Below are positions 11,106 to 25,400 of a stretch of DNA of 64,000 nucleotides, piece after piece. A model generated the notes under the pieces. It was given only the letters and a program-made list of their open reading frames with translations, was not told the origin of the DNA and made no database searches. Made by a program: the position numbers and the translations under genes. This DNA is from Raffaelea ambrosiae (taxonomy: Eukaryota > Ascomycota > Sordariomycetes > Ophiostomatales > Ophiostomataceae), in NCBI GenBank assembly GCA_002778195.1, contig PCDI01000004.1:2188418-2252417 (forward strand), written 5' to 3'. How positions within the stretch are numbered: position 1 is the first letter of the stretch; every line of letters starts with the position of its first letter.

Positions 11106-14100
11106 ATGGCCAGTTGGTCGCAAAGCGGACGGGGTGCGCCACCCCCTCTCCAGAGCCTAGGGCCGCCGGACAGCCATGAATTTAGGGGCAATCAACAACG
11201 CGCGAACCTAAACGAGATGTCGGCCGAAGCCTCTGAACAGGCCAGACAGGCATTGGCTATGAAAGATGCCGTGCTGCAAAAAATCGGAGAGAATGACCGC
11301 CAATATCGACGACAGCACTCCCCAGAACACCAACAATCCGCCCAACAGCACCAAGAGCAGCATGCGGATGAGAAACATAGGCCAACGCACCAGCTAAGCG
11401 ACTATGGTCAACAGTCAACACGACATGCGGCTGCACAAGTCGACCAGACACGAGGGTCAGCGGCAGCGCAGGCCAGGAAACGGCCCTCGCCCATCGAAGA
11501 GGAAAGCACCTTTGTGTCGGGGTCACCACCCAAGCCGGCTTCCTCGAACTCTTCCACGGCCGCATCGTCCAGGTCATCCCAGACAGTGCGAGGCATCAGC
11601 GCAGCAACAAACACAGCGCCCAAGACGCCAGCATACCCCTTTCCGCGCATGGCTCCACAGAGCAGGCCAAATTCCTCATCAACAGCACCTCGCTCATATG
11701 CGGCACGGTCGACTCGCACGCAGACAAACACTTCTGCGCCAGAAACGAACAACAGGGAAGAACCAGAAGAGCCAGCATCATACCAAGACGGATCCCATAT
11801 CGGCTTCACCTCAGGACAGGTTCTGCCGACCCCGCCAACGCCTTCTTCTGTAACGACGTTTCTTCCATCGAGCGAACAAGATGATGCAGGCGAGCTCAAA
11901 GGGGGCTCGCATGACCAGCGCCAGCGTGCCAGATTTCCAGTCCCAAATCTGTATGAGCTATCACTGGCTCTGGCGGCTGAACCCGGCCTAGATGCCTGGT
12001 GGAATACCGTTGTTCACATTGCTACCGAATGGTACAGAGCTGAGCGCATCGCGCTCATCATACCTGCCGACTCGGCGGACGTCGAGAACATGCCTTGGGG
12101 ACAAAAGGCGACCTACAACACACACGGAAAGGGCGACGGCATGAGCCTTGGATACATGGGACACGGCGGCAACCATGCCGGTAGCACTGCGGATGTCGGC
12201 TGTGAATCACCGTCGTCGGCTCCGTCTCCGTCTCGCCCAGCCTCTGGATCGGTGCAACGTCCCAAGCTGACGAGCCGCCACTCGTACACTGCGTACGAAG
12301 AGCGGAAGCAAAATAGGGCGAAATTCGACATCAATACCGTCGATTCGCCCTCTGTGCCTCGAAGACCCGCTATGAAGCGAAGCCAAACGTCTCATCATAT
12401 CCCGAAAGGACCTTCTGACGCACCGCAGCCGCGCCTCTCGTTTGCCAACCTTGACCGAGCGACATTGGAGAAGCACGATGCCACGCATAGTTCAAAGGCT
12501 CCCATACCACATTGGGAGGACCACTTCCACTCGGTGCACGAAACACGAGGAAGGGTGTTGCCAGTGATCCAAGCTCTTGATTATGAAGCGGATCCCCTAA
12601 TTGATCATCTCGGAGTGGGGCGAGTGCTGCATCGTGGCCGTGCCGTGGCTCTGACTAGATCATATCCATATATTGACCCCGAAAGTATGACTGGGGGCGA
12701 TCAAAAGCAGAAGCAACAGAACAGCAATGAACAGACAATCAAACCACCCCTGGAAGACGCCACCAATCAACTTTCCTCCGGTTCAGCTACGAAACGAGCG
12801 TCGAGTGCCAGCACAAATCCAAAGGACGAAGGTGCTGCTGCTGCTACTACACACAGGGCACCACACAAACCCTTACAGTTTGAGGAGTATGAGCAAATAC
12901 CGCCATCCCCATGGTCACAGTCACCAGCCCCATCACCAGCTGTCCGGTCGGACTCGACAAGCAATCCCTTTTTCAGTAGCGCTGTGGTTGACGAGGGATC
13001 TTTCAACCCTGATAGTTCTCCAGAAGACTACACGAGGATTGAAACCCCGGAAGCCATTGGCATCGACAATTCATGGACGGTTCTCCATATTCCGCTTTTC
13101 CACCCGCTACTTTCCAAGCCCAACCCGGTATTTCGGCTCGACACCGCCAAGATGGAGCAACGGTCAGCGCCGCCTCAAAAGCCCGATGCAAATAAAGACA
13201 ACCTCTCCGGGAGTACCAGGGCCTCATCTAAGCTGCCTTCTCCCGAACCACAGGGTCGTCCGAGACAAATGCCCATTGCCATCCTTTCTATCTTAAGCCC
13301 TGTCATCCCGTATCCGTCGCATTTGCTTCAGTCTCTGGAACATTTGGCTCCCCACATGGCAACCACGTTTTCCCTCTGTTCACATCTCACAAATCTGGAA
13401 GCAGAGGTCTGTGGACTGCACCGCCGGCGGCACGACGTAGGTGGATTTGGTGCCATCGACACAGAGGGGCGTCCGTTGCCCACTTCGTTATCTTTCGCCC
13501 ACACGCCTTACGTGCCAATGGATGATGCCATTTCCCATATGTCAATATCTGACAGCATGACCAGTTTCAGCGACTATTCTGGCCCGCCGCGCAGCTGGAT
13601 GGGGTCACCGGGTGTGACGCCTGGTTGGGATGCGACATCGATGAATTTATTCTTTGATAGGCGTGTGAACATTGGCAATGGGATGAGCCCCAGCTTGGCA
13701 TCAATGACGGGCGACGGCTATTTTGGAGCACGCCCGGCTGCTTTGAGTTTGAGCAACCTTTGGCGCCCTGTCACAACGCCCAGCGGTGGCAGTAATAGTG
13801 GTAGTGGCGGGGCCATGACTGTTCAGAGACCAAGAAAGTCTTCGTCTGCAGCTCAGGCTGAGAAACGCATAGCAGCATTGCGACAATCCACACCCGAGAT
13901 CACGAGTCATGCACGCGAACCAAGCATAGTCAGCCCGCACACCACCCTGTCTCCCGAGTTCCCTGCTCTCGCGCCCGCCATCATACCGACTTCCTCACCA
14001 GCCCAGAAGGAGAGTGTGCCAAAGGTTGACCAAGGACAGGAGATGCAGCAGGAGCAGCATATAGCAACCAATCTGCCAGAGCCCGGATCTGCGAGCGTCC

Positions 14101-17100
14101 ATGCATCTGAGGATGCCGACGGTAGTTCAGTTACCAACCGGTCGGTGTCCGGTACCTCTGGCGATCTCCACGTTTCTGAGCTGAAGCTATCGTCTTCAGG
14201 GAAGAACATTGTGTCAGACGACGCCAAATCCACCACTAGTGACCGTATTCCTCTGCCCGGCCCATATCCTCTTAGCCCGGCCAACCAAAACCACCATCGC
14301 CAACAGCAACAGCAGCATCAGCAGCGCCGATCGCGGCATCGCCACAGCAACAGCCATGGAAAGAATCACAGCCAACTGCACTCACACGGAGCCGACTTCG
14401 CCTCTACCTTTCCGTTGCTCCCTCCAAGTTCCAATATATCTGTCAAGGCTGCCAGCGCCAACACGGCGCTTCCGACGTCTGCTCCGTCGCGTGCCACATC
14501 CGTAGCATCTTCCAATCCTGTGGACATGCCACCACCGTCGGATCGACTAAAGAGTCTCATGCTGGATGCTTTGCCAACACACGTCTTTGTGGCTCTGCCA
14601 CAGACAGGCGCCATTGTTTGGGTCAACAGCCGTTATCTTGCCTACCGTGGGCAAACAGTCGAGAGCTTGGCCGAGGATCCATGGGCAAGTATCCACCCAG
14701 ACGACCGAGACGAGTATCTGAAGGCGTGGAGTCAAACTGTTCGAACAGGCGATCAATTCTCACGGACGGTGCGCATCCGGCGCTTTGACGGTGAATATCG
14801 ATGGTTTCAGGCCCGGGCTGTGGCTTCACGCGACCGACGGAACAGCATCATGCAATTCCTTGGCTCGTACATGGATATTCACGACCAACATATTGCCGAG
14901 CTGAAAGCAGCGCGACAAGAGGAGATCGAGGCATCCGAGATAAAACACCGCATTCTCGCAAACCTTATTCCGCAGATCATCTTCACGGCAACCGAAGAAG
15001 AGGGTGTCACATTTGCCAACGAGCAGTGGCAGAGATACACCGGCCAACCCTTTGAAAAGTTGCTCGGACTTGGCTTCCTCGATTCTGTCCACCCTGACGA
15101 TCTAGCAAATTGCAGCTTTCTCCCCGTTCCACAGCATTTGCAAAAAAGGCGCCAGAGACTACAGCAGTCATTATCATCCTCCCTCCCGAGTGGCCGCCCA
15201 GACAGCTGGAATAGCTCCCGGCACAATAGTGGGTCCAAGGAAGAAGAAGGGCCCAGTGAGCTTGCTGAATTGGCTCGCAGGGGCATCATTATGATCACGA
15301 CAGACGACAACGGACGCCCGTCATATACGACAGAAATACGCGTGCGCTCAAAGACAGGAGAATATCGGTGGCACTTAGTGCGGTGTGTGGAAACAGGAAC
15401 AGTGGAACTTAGGAAGAGCCACAACTCGTACTTTGGATCGGCCACCGATATCAACGACCACAAGTTGCTTGAGACAAAACTCAAAGAAGCTATGGATTCC
15501 AAGACGCGCTTCCTTAGTAACATGTCCCATGAGATCCGCACCCCATTGATCGGTATCTCGGGTATGGTTAGCTTCCTCCAAGACACAACTCTGAACGAAG
15601 AGCAGAGAGACTACACCAACACCATTCTATCGAGCGCCAACAGTCTCCTGATGATTATCAACGACATTCTTGATTTGTCCAAGGTTGACGCTGGGATGAT
15701 GAAACTCAGCTTCGAGTGGTTCCACACCCGGTCTCTGATCGAGGATGTCAATGAGCTTGTTTCGACAATGGCCATAGCCAAAGGCTTGGAGCTCAGCCAC
15801 ATCGTCGAGGCTGATGTCCCTGGCTGGGTCAAGGGTGACCGTGTGCGGATTCGTCAGGTACTACTCAACGTTATCGGCAATGCCATCAAGTTCACCGCGC
15901 ATGGAGAGGTGTTTAGCCGCTGCAGAGTCATCCAGCCAGCTCCGTCATCAGACAAGATCGTGCTTGAATATTCTGTGACAGATACAGGGAGCGGATTCAC
16001 CAAGGAAGAGGCTGAGTTGATTTTCAAGCCTTTCAGCCAGATAGACGGCAGCAGCACGCGGCAGCATGGCGGCAGTGGTCTGGGCCTCGTCATCTCCCGG
16101 CAGCTTGTCGAGCTTCATGGTGGGAAGATGGAAGGGACTGCTGAACCAGGAAAGGGATCCACGTTCACATTCACGGCGGTATTCGGCTTGCCAACCGAGT
16201 CTGATCATCCGGACAGGCTAGCCACATCATTTCCCCCTAACTTGGGAGCTCCTAGTTTGATGACAGCTGCCAACGTAGGGGCACTATCACTGGGTTCTGC
16301 ATCGACGGGAAGCGGGACAAGTCTAGGCGTGACGAGTGATCCGGAGTCTTTGGCCATCAGCTCACCAAGCGGCAATTCTAGCGGGAGCCTCGATCCGTCT
16401 ATTACTTCAGCCATGGCGCAGCCGTTGTCCGACAGACCGCCTCTTGTTTCCTCGACTAAAAAAGCCGACGTTGCCGCCTTCAGCCGGGCTACACAAGCGA
16501 CTGGCCGAGGCCAGTCTGAGCTGAATCTTGATGTGTCGAGAAACAGCGACGTGATGGCATCGCCTCGAGGGACATCATCTCTGAAAACAACTTCTATGGC
16601 CCAAAGCGGAACACCCATGCTCTCGATTCTCATCATTTGTCCACAGATCTACAGCCGCGAGGCAACCGCGCAGCATATAGAGATGACATTGCCAAAGGAA
16701 GTGCCTCACCACATCACAATATTGGCCTCGGCGGCTGAGGCACGGCAGCTTGTCGGGGGGGGAAACCCTGAAATATTCACACACATTGTGATCAATCTCC
16801 CATCACCGCAAGGAATCATAGACTTGGTCGACCAGCTGGACCGGTCAGCGATGTTGGAGAGTGTGAAAATTGTGGTGCTATCAGACTCGGTCCAGCGTCA
16901 AGCTGTTAACAAATTGGCAGCAGGCACACGCTTTGAGCAGCTGTTGTCTGACTCTCATGTTACGTACATCTACAAGCCGGTCAAGCCATCGCGATTTGCA
17001 GTCATTTTTGATCCGGCCAAAGAGCGGGACGTCAGCATTGATCGCAATCGATCCACTGCGCAGCGGCTGGTAGAAACACAAAGACAGAGCTACCTGGACC

Positions 17101-17604
17101 TGGAACATCAAATAGGGAATAAGGGATACAAAGCACTGTTGGTGGAGGACAACCCAGTGAACCAAAAGGTGCTCAAGAAGTATCTGATTAAGGTGGGCGT
17201 GGAGGTGGACATGGCATGTGATGGCGAGGAGTGCACGAATGCTGTCATGTCACGGCCGCACGACTACTATGCGCTGATCCTGGTACGTTGCAGAACTAAC
17301 CCTGTCTCCTTCGTCGCTGGCGATGAGCCGTTTTGTTATCGTTGCCATCTAAGCAGGACGGGTATGCTAACCGAATTAACAGTGCGATCTACACATGCCG
17401 CGCAAGGACGGGTACCAGGCATGTCAAGAGATCCGTCAGTGGGAGGCGGCAGGACAGTACCCCAAGCAAATCCCGATCATTGCGCTGTCGGCGAATGTGA
17501 TGTCTGACGTGCACGACAAGTGTGTGGCGGCCGGGTTCAACAAGTACATTACGAAGCCGGTCGACTTTATCGACTTAAGCCGAGTAGTGTCCGATTTCTT
17601 TTGA
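11106..17604 (+). CDS. Hybrid sensor histidine kinase (GAF-like, PAS-PAS-HisKA-HATPase-REC)
   Basis: Two exons, 11106-17282 and 17383-17604 (100-nt GT-AG intron), encode 2132 residues. Order: a long disordered Ser/Pro/Gln-rich N-terminus holding a GAF-like segment starting near residue 280 (NLYELSLALAAEPGLDAWW); PAS 1 at about 1146-1260; PAS 2 at about 1280-1460 with a low-complexity insertion; HisKA with phospho-acceptor H1475 (SNMSHEIRTPLIG); HATPase_c with N-box near 1590 (VLLNVIGNAIKFT), G1 (DTGSGF, near 1626) and G2 (GGSGLGL); a linker; and a C-terminal receiver (LLVEDNPVNQKVLKKYL) with predicted phospho-acceptor D2061 (CDLHMPRKDG) and the conserved Lys in YITKPVD. All key phosphorelay residues are present. 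No membrane segment is evident, so it should be a cytoplasmic sensor feeding an HPt protein. The signal and the exact fungal HHK group are not assigned. Confidence 0.93.
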
Positions 17605-18274
17605 GGCTTGATGTGGACAATGATTGGCAAGTCAATGGGGGTTAGATGTCGTTTCGGGGCGGTTCTTTCGCAAGTCTTGCGCGAGTATCAGTCGCCGCAT
17701 TTAAGGCACAATTTCTTCGACTTGGGGCAGTTTCAAGAGCCTTGCATCATAAGTATGGCGTATTCGGAGGGCATGATAATATCATACGGGGATTTTGGAT
17801 GCATACGGAACATTGTATCTTACGACCTTACTATTCACTGAATGTATTACGATGAAATTCTAGTTTTGGCACGCCTTTTGACACAACACAGGAAAGGGTG
17901 CAAGAATTGTCCGGCTCTTATTGAGCCGGCGGGTCTCAAGGGACGTTAAAGGGACCGTTAATTACAACGGCAAGGCACCTAATAAGTAAGAACTGAAGCT
18001 AGTTATGAGGTAATATTGATTTTTAGTGGATCATTTTGGTGGACCAATCAGAGCACAGACAATGGAAAGAACGACGTCAGTGCTGGATGGCAGATATGTC
18101 AGCAAGCGGTGGCGGCAATTCTCGGTCTGTTGGGTATGGTAATCGGCAGAAAAGGGCATTTTGCATTTTTAATCCTGGGCATTTTCTGCGTTTCCTCTTT
18201 TTCTGACTCCTCATCCCACACATTTCCTTCAACACACATACATTCTCTTACTTGGGCATTGCCAACACAACACA
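17605..18274. other. Intergenic, kinase 3' flank and NFU1 promoter
   Basis: 670 bp, AT-rich in its middle, no gene. A CCAATCAG box at 18044-18051 lies 231 bp upstream of the NFU1 start. Confidence 0.55.
18044..18051 (+). promoter_or_regulatory. CCAAT box (CCAATCAG)
   Basis: CCAATCAG in the NFU1 promoter, 231 bp before the start codon. Hap/NF-Y control of nuclear genes for mitochondrial proteins is well known in fungi, so the position is suggestive. Confidence 0.45.
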
Positions 18275-19445
18275 ATGTCCAAGGCCAATTTTTCACGAAT
18301 AAGAGCGGTGTCGGCCGCGGCGACGTCGGCAGCGTCACGGCCAACATTTTGTCGCCACGTGCCGCGGATTGCTGTCGCAGCCTTGCCGACCACCTCGGCC
18401 ACGTCTGCGAACCCATCGATGACAACCTCCCGCGTCGCCGCATCACCGTCGTCGCGCTTCTTCCACAGCTCCTCCTCCGTCTCCTCCTTCTCCTCCTCGT
18501 CCTCTTCATACATTTCTGCGACCGCAAGGACACGGCCACGAATTCCCTCGCCGTCGTCCTCTGCAAATAACCAGGCCGTTGGCTGGACCCTTACCGGTGG
18601 ACGCGGTCAACAGCGGCGCACCATCTTCATCCAGACCGAGAACACGCCCAATCCGGACGCCCTCAAGTTCTTGCCGAACCACCAGGTGCTCCCCCCCGAG
18701 GTCACGGCACCGTTTGTTGAGTACATCAGTCCGCGCGCCACCATTGCGCCGCCCTACCCGTCGCCGCTCGCCGCCCAGCTCATGAACGTCGACGGCGTCA
18801 AATCAGTGTTTTACGGCAGCGATTTCATCACGGTCACCAAGGCGGCCGATGCCAACTGGGCCCATATCCGGCCCGAAGTGTTTGCTTACATTACCGAAGC
18901 CATCACCTCGGGTCAGCAGATCGTCAAGGTGGCCGAGTCGTCCTCTTCTGCCGAATCATCGACGGAGGACGACGCCCATGCCGAACAAGATACTCTCCAG
19001 TACGACGAAAACGACAGCGAGGTCGTCGGCATGATCAAGGAGCTCCTCGAGACGCGCATCCGCCCGGCCATCCAGGAAGATGGCGGCGACATTGAGTTCC
19101 GTGGGTTCGAGGACGGGCAGGTCAAGCTGAAGTTGCGGGGTGCCTGCCGGACCTGCGACTCGAGTACGGTGACGCTCAAGAACGGCATCGAGAGCATGCT
19201 GATGCACTATGTACGTTTTCCTGCTCCCCCTTTTTTCGGCCTTCGGTTGTTTCCTTTGCCCTTTCTTCCATCACTACTAACTTCCACAGATTGAAGAAGT
19301 ACAGGGCGTCACCCAGGTGCTCGACCAGGAGGAAGAGGTTGCTCTGCGCGAGTTTGCCAAGTTCGAGGAGAAGCTCAAGCAACAAAAGGGTGCCGTGCCG
19401 CCGTCAACCGTCGGCAAGGGCACTCTCGATACGGTCGCGGGCTAA
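18275..19445 (+). CDS. NFU1: Mitochondrial Fe-S cluster scaffold NFU1
   Basis: Two exons, 18275-19210 and 19290-19445, with a 79-nt GT-AG intron whose branch site ACTAAC is clear, encode 363 residues. The first about 110 residues are Ser/Ala/Arg-rich, as expected of a mitochondrial presequence. The Nfu N-terminal domain begins at RTIFIQTENTPNPDALKFLP. The NifU-like C-terminal domain (IRPAIQEDGGDIEFRGF) carries the cluster-binding CXXC pair C291/C294 (GACRTCDSS). NFU1 receives or transfers [4Fe-4S] clusters to late mitochondrial targets such as lipoate synthase. The second exon supplies the last alpha-helix (IEEVQGVTQVL) and a Lys/Glu-rich tail. The presequence is unusually long and repetitive; a start further downstream is possible. 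Confidence 0.93.
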
Positions 19446-22400
19446 ACAAAAAAAAAGACAAAAAAGAAAGTAAAAGAGAGAGGGATACAGGGAAATGGGA
19501 AGAGAGAAATATTTACCGAGCTAAATTGTCTCCATACATGGTTTTCAATGGGATTTCACGGTGTACAATGTGGATAGGATGATGATGATAGGCATAATGC
19601 ATGTATAGAGTAGAATCTATACCAACAGAGAAGAGAAGACACAGAGACACAAGAGACTGTTCTTGATCGAGCCAGTCTGCCCCAGAAGGGGGCAGGCAAA
19701 TACCCCTCGGAATAAGAAGATATGACTCTGCTGTGTGCCTCTGCGTCCGCTGTTCGTTTTACCTCCCACGGTCGATCTTTCCATTTCTGTCTTTGCTTTT
19801 CGTGAACACTTTTTTCTCCTTGTCTATTTCCTCTCCACTTACCGAGTCCCAAAGATTATGGAAACGCCAACATCAGAAAAGCTTGGTGCTTGATGCCGGC
19901 GAGAAGAAACGAGTGTCGCACAGCATGCAGCACAAGTCAGGTGGTCAGGTTCCATGCAGGAGGCCTGTGGTATCTCCAGGAAAAAACAGAGATGCTACGG
20001 TGTGCGATGGGGCTCTGTCGTGAGAAACAATCGTTTGCTCAGTTCTCAATCCTTTTGCGGTATTCACATTGTGTCTTTCTCTTTTTTTTTGTCTACTATG
20101 TAGTTATCTGTTTCTTCTTGTGCCCTGGGAAGGGGAACTGTCCGCATGTACGGTGTAGTACGATTTAAGCATGCAGTGCGCACAAGTTGTAGCGGAGGAC
20201 CGGCGATCAATGTCATTTTCGATAGGACCCATGACCCTGTTCTTTTTTTATGGAGGCGTGTTTTCCAATACAGGGCGTTTTGATTCTAATAGTTCTGGGT
20301 CGTTCTAGGAGACCCCGCTCTGCTAGTTAGTGCGATGTGGTCTTACTACTAAAGTAGTGAACTACAAAGAACTAACTATGACTTGGTATGCAAAAATCAC
20401 GTCTCTTCTTGCACAGAGCTTTCTCCTGTCAGAGCCCCTTTGCAGGGCTCAAAGTGTGGCTTGACCCAGGCGTTGGCACTGCATGGTAAGCAGTAGGAGG
20501 TAGTGAGATGAGACACATTGCTAGCCTTGCTTGTGTGGTTGCAATGCAACTACGGTTACCGTTTGTTTGCAGTCTATTGCACCCTCTTGCAGCAGCGGGA
20601 CAGGGTCTTTGCCTTTTCTCGGTGTGACGACATGCATCCCAGGATGGGGCAAGGACAAAGGATGGAGATGGGTACGAACATGCCGCATGCAGTCTGCCGC
20701 CTCTTGTTTTTCTCCGGTGCCATACTTCGTTTGTTTTCGTCGCTGGTCAGTGAATGGATGTGGAGAGGCTCTGAAATCATACATAACCAGCCAGTGCTTC
20801 AATTCTCTTCTACCAAGTAGTCCGTTCCCCGCTGTGCTTCTCGTCTGCCAAGAGAAGGCCCAAAGAGAATAAATTCGCACAATTGCATCGTGCCAGATTG
20901 ATACACCGATGCATTCTCCCCTTTTGCGTTATCGCGGCACTACCCCCTTTCCAAACGACGCAAAAATCCGGGGTACGTTAGTGTCGCGGCTTGTTGGTCG
21001 GGGGGTCTTATCTGGACGGCGTATTGGGCAAAGGATGTATGGCGGTTTCATGGGGTTCTCCATTGGGATGCCCACACATTCCCCCTCTTTTTTCTTGGGT
21101 GCCCTTCGGACAGGCCTCTCTGCAGCTTGGTCTCACCCACTTCACACTTCGCTTCCACTCCAATACCCGTTTCATAATATATTACATCTGATCTCGGGTC
21201 TGTGTGGGCAATTAATGTTCCTTCAACTTTATCCAAGGAAGTATTACATAAAGAAAGAAAAGGTGCGGGTCCTTTGCTTCGACCATACCACTCCCCAGCA
21301 CTATATACTTTGTAGTTTGTACGGGCAAGGTATTATCGTGAGGTCCTCCTATAATAGCTTCTGTTAACTAGATGCCAACCGCAGCTTGGACCACCCACTG
21401 CCGACAGACCAAAGCTTGCCCTCGGGTGCTCTGGTGATGGTCGTGCGTGAGCCGTGTGCGTTCTTGATTCACCTGCTCTCCAGCTTTTCCGACATATCTT
21501 ACGAGTATTAGTTCTCGTCAATCCCTTTTCTTTGTCGTGCAACCACTGTGAGCAGTTTCAACATACGTAACCCGCGAAATCAAGGCATAGCTGTCCCCTC
21601 CAATGCCATCCAATCGTCTCGCCCCCAAATGAGGCCACATGACGAAAAACTGGCTGCATGGTGCCGGCTTGTCTTGCCCCTCACAAACAGGTATGCCCAC
21701 CTGACATTGTGGGGGGGGGGGGGGTTCCGTCGTACTCTCTAACTACACAGTGCTATGTAACTAACTCCTAGACGCTAGTTGATAATACAGCTTGTTCGGG
21801 CAGAGAAGCGTATGGAAAGGCAGAGACCAAGGAACAAATTCGGGGGAACAAATTACAGAAGAGACAAGACAAGGGAGACGGAAGAGACAAAGTCGAAAGG
21901 CGAAAAGGAGGGCAGATGAACACGTTAGTGGCGTTACGCTATATGCAGATGTGCAGGCTGCAGGCTTGCAGAATGCAGTAGTTCTGCAGCGAGTGGGTGT
22001 TCCCAAGAGACGGTACCGGTGAAGGGAGGGGGGAGGGGGGGCGAGCAACCAATCCTCCTGGAGTCTGGGGAAATCTCTATGGTTTCCCTGTACCTCGACG
22101 TCTGTCTTGGTGGGATCTGTGCTCTGTGCTCTGTGGGCTCTTGGCAGAGCCGTGAGATACTTAACACCATGTAACAATCGGGGGCAGGGCACGAGGCAAC
22201 CGGGATGCACACAGTGTACAAAAAAGAACACGAAAATACAAAAGACGGAAAAATAGAGTATCAAAAAGGAAAAAATGAAGGATCCTTCGAGGCAGTTTTT
22301 GTCTGGTGGTGGCTTCCTAGGTGGCTTCGGCTTTCTGGGGTTGCACGGAACATAAAGCTCAGTCGACACTTGCAGCAGGGCACATCTGTTTCTGAATGTG

Positions 22401-25400
22401 TCCCACTGTGTCCTCTACGAGCACGATACATACGGCTCTGCCTTCTTCAAGTTCATCCCTGTAGTCCCTCTCGTTCTCCGCATTCGCCTCCCTTGTTCTT
22501 CATATGACCCTTTGCAGAGTCACCAGCCAGCCCCAATATTCAGGGCACACAACTGCTCTAAAGACACATGGTACCATGGTTAAATGAGGGGAAATAAGAG
22601 CGGGCTGTTGGAGCGGCCTGTTGGAACGGGTGGTTGACAGAGCCTATTGGGTTCAAACGGCTTCCTCGTTCCGTGTCTGATCGGTGGGCTGGTCTTGACA
22701 CTAGCATCTCCTTGCATTGGAGAGGCGGCGCCCAGGGATTCGCGTGAGATCGCCCGCGACTGCGGGATTCATAGCTAAACTAATAGTAGATGATTCCAGT
22801 TACCAAGCGTACATACTCATCAAGATCTCATACTGTATTGCATCTCACTCACTCCAGTGGACTATCAGAACATCGGACAAATCAGTCGACGAGCGGGCAG
22901 AAAGACCTCATAAAACGGAGAACAATTGCGAGTAAAGTAGAGCCACAAAAATCACAGAACCACATAAAAGCACAATCCACAAAGCACGGGCATTGTATCC
23001 CAGCATAATCCTAGTCGGGGCCCAAAAAGTTTATATTACGTTATCGTCACAATAACGCAAAGAGGACACAGCGACAATCTCGTCTGTGCTGTCGATCAGC
23101 CCCTGAGGAAACCAGACCAGATGCAGTTCCCGAGAGCGGTTTCCCAGAACATCACCATTGCAGCTGCAGCCAAAAGGAGAACCACAGACAAAAGAGGCTC
23201 CCCTGAATATAAACGAGACCAGCCCGTGTTGGGAAGGTCAGAGAGGCTGCCAATACAAGCTGTATTCGACTGCAACGTGTAAGATTCTTGGTAGTTAATA
23301 GTTGGAGTCGCTGTCGCTCCAAACACGACGGGTATTCGATAAGGGTGTGGACAAGCCCCCCACAGCCGGGCCAACAGGTGGTCTGTCCTCTCTGCCGCCA
23401 ACTTCTCCTTTTCCGCCCTGCCAGTCCCTGTCAGCGCAATTTCACACAAGCCTTGTCGGGCCGGCGAATCATAGATGAGAGACGGGCATCTTAAAGGAAG
23501 CTTGCTCGGACGCGATTTTGGACGCCGTTGAGTCACTACATGGTATGTGGTTTTCCTGCCTTGGCTGCTCTGCTCTGCATCTCGCTTGTGGAATCCCCAC
23601 GAGCAAATCTACACCAGCAGCAAATCATGTAACTAACCATCGCAGCATCTCCGCAGCTGCTGCAACCCAGTGGACAACGGCACGCCTGAACAAGGGTTGT
23701 CAATCAAATTCATTTACCCTGTATGCGTCGAACAGGGGAATTCTCTCGAAAGCATACGAGAGACGCTGTATACCGCACAGGAAGCGCGCAGTTTTAGTTG
23801 TGCAAACTGCGCACATGCCCAGAGACTGCGCGCGTATATCAACTGGTCTCTCTGCAAGATACATGTATGGGGTGCCTTATAGCCCGTCACTTGCATGCAC
23901 GTCAGTTATCTCCTTAAGGCCCAAATTACTATGTATGACAGACATGGCCGGAACAGAATCTACGGAGCTCACAAACACGGCACTACATAGTAGTTAGAGA
24001 CCAAGAAGAGACCTCGCAACAACAGGAATCTCACAATAACTAGGCCGTGACATGGGCCAGACCATACAGGGGCCACACAGACCATGGAGACCACAGAGGC
24101 CGCAGAGTCCCAAACACGACCAGACCACCAACAGACCCTGACCATCGAGAGGCAGAGACCACCCTCCTTTTTCTCTGACCAACACACCCTCTTTGCTGCA
24201 CCCACTCAACGGCCAACAGCCCTCAGAGACAATCACAGCCGCCGGGTCCAAATCGTGCCTTATTCCTCTGGCTGGGTCTCGTGCTTTGGGAGAAGGGAAG
24301 AGGGAGAATACAATGCATATTTTGTGTGTGCCTCTGGTGGGTTTGTATTATTATTCGGCGGCTCTCAAAGATACCCCTGCGTAACGGCCTCTCTATGCTC
24401 ACCCCATTGTGTGTCCCTGTCTGCGAGTCCATCAACACATCTCTCCCTGCCACAGGCTGTCTGTTCTTCTCCGCACGGAAACCGCAAGCACGCGCGGTCA
24501 TGCGCAGCCCCGGCTGCCTTTTGTAAGATACCGCGTATTACAGCTCGAGAGTGAGGAGCCGCTATTTCTCCGCAATGCACGACAAATTCTGGCGCTAAGG
24601 GGCTTGCTAGCCATCCGCCGACAGTCCTCAGGCCCCCTAATCTGGAGAAAAAAAGGGGACGCTAGTCCGAACTATGGCAAGATGCGATGGCAGCGGCCAG
24701 CGAAGGAGCATTGGTTAATACTCGTACTATTCTGTGTTTGTTAGCTAACCATTCCACACGTTATTATGGAGATGGCCGACCTGTCGCTCTTTCCTTCCGT
24801 TCCCTGTCGTCTCGCGCCCGTTCCTAACCACCCCAATAAAATGGGAACACACATGGAATACCTCCACACATGCCTACTCGTAGTATGAGGATACAGAGTA
24901 GAGTACACACGCGCGCACACACTCGCACCAGCCACTTGCCTTTAGACGTTCCCCCGCTTTCCCGCTGCAACCTTTTTCTTTCGTCGCCTCTTCTCGAACG
25001 CACTAGTTAGTTAGCAGCCAGACGTTCACCAGCACAGTTCCCACCCTGGCGCCCTGTCTGCGCATGCAACCCTTTGCGTCGTGCAGTGTAATAGCAAGAG
25101 AATACATACATAGTAGGTCTCGCGGTTAGTAGCCAGAGCATACCCCCAGCACGCCCCAGAGTTCGCCCCATCGCACGCGCACACCACCCTCCACCACGAG
25201 CGCTCTGGCTCGACTCCGCTTCCCTTGTGCCTTCCCTAGTCGGGCAGAACCCACACAAGCTCTTTCCGCTGTGCGCTTGCTGGGTTGCTCTTTCCCTTTT
25301 TACAAGTACTTGCCTCGCCTCTTCCTTGCTCTTTCCTTCTCATCTGCTGCTCGCCTTCCCTCCCCTCTTCTTTCCCTGCTCCTCTCTTTCCTCGCTTTCG

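Noticed and set aside
22646..22665. GGGTTCAAACGG, resembling a tRNA B box
   Set aside because: The 5-bp T stem cannot form; no acceptor stem.
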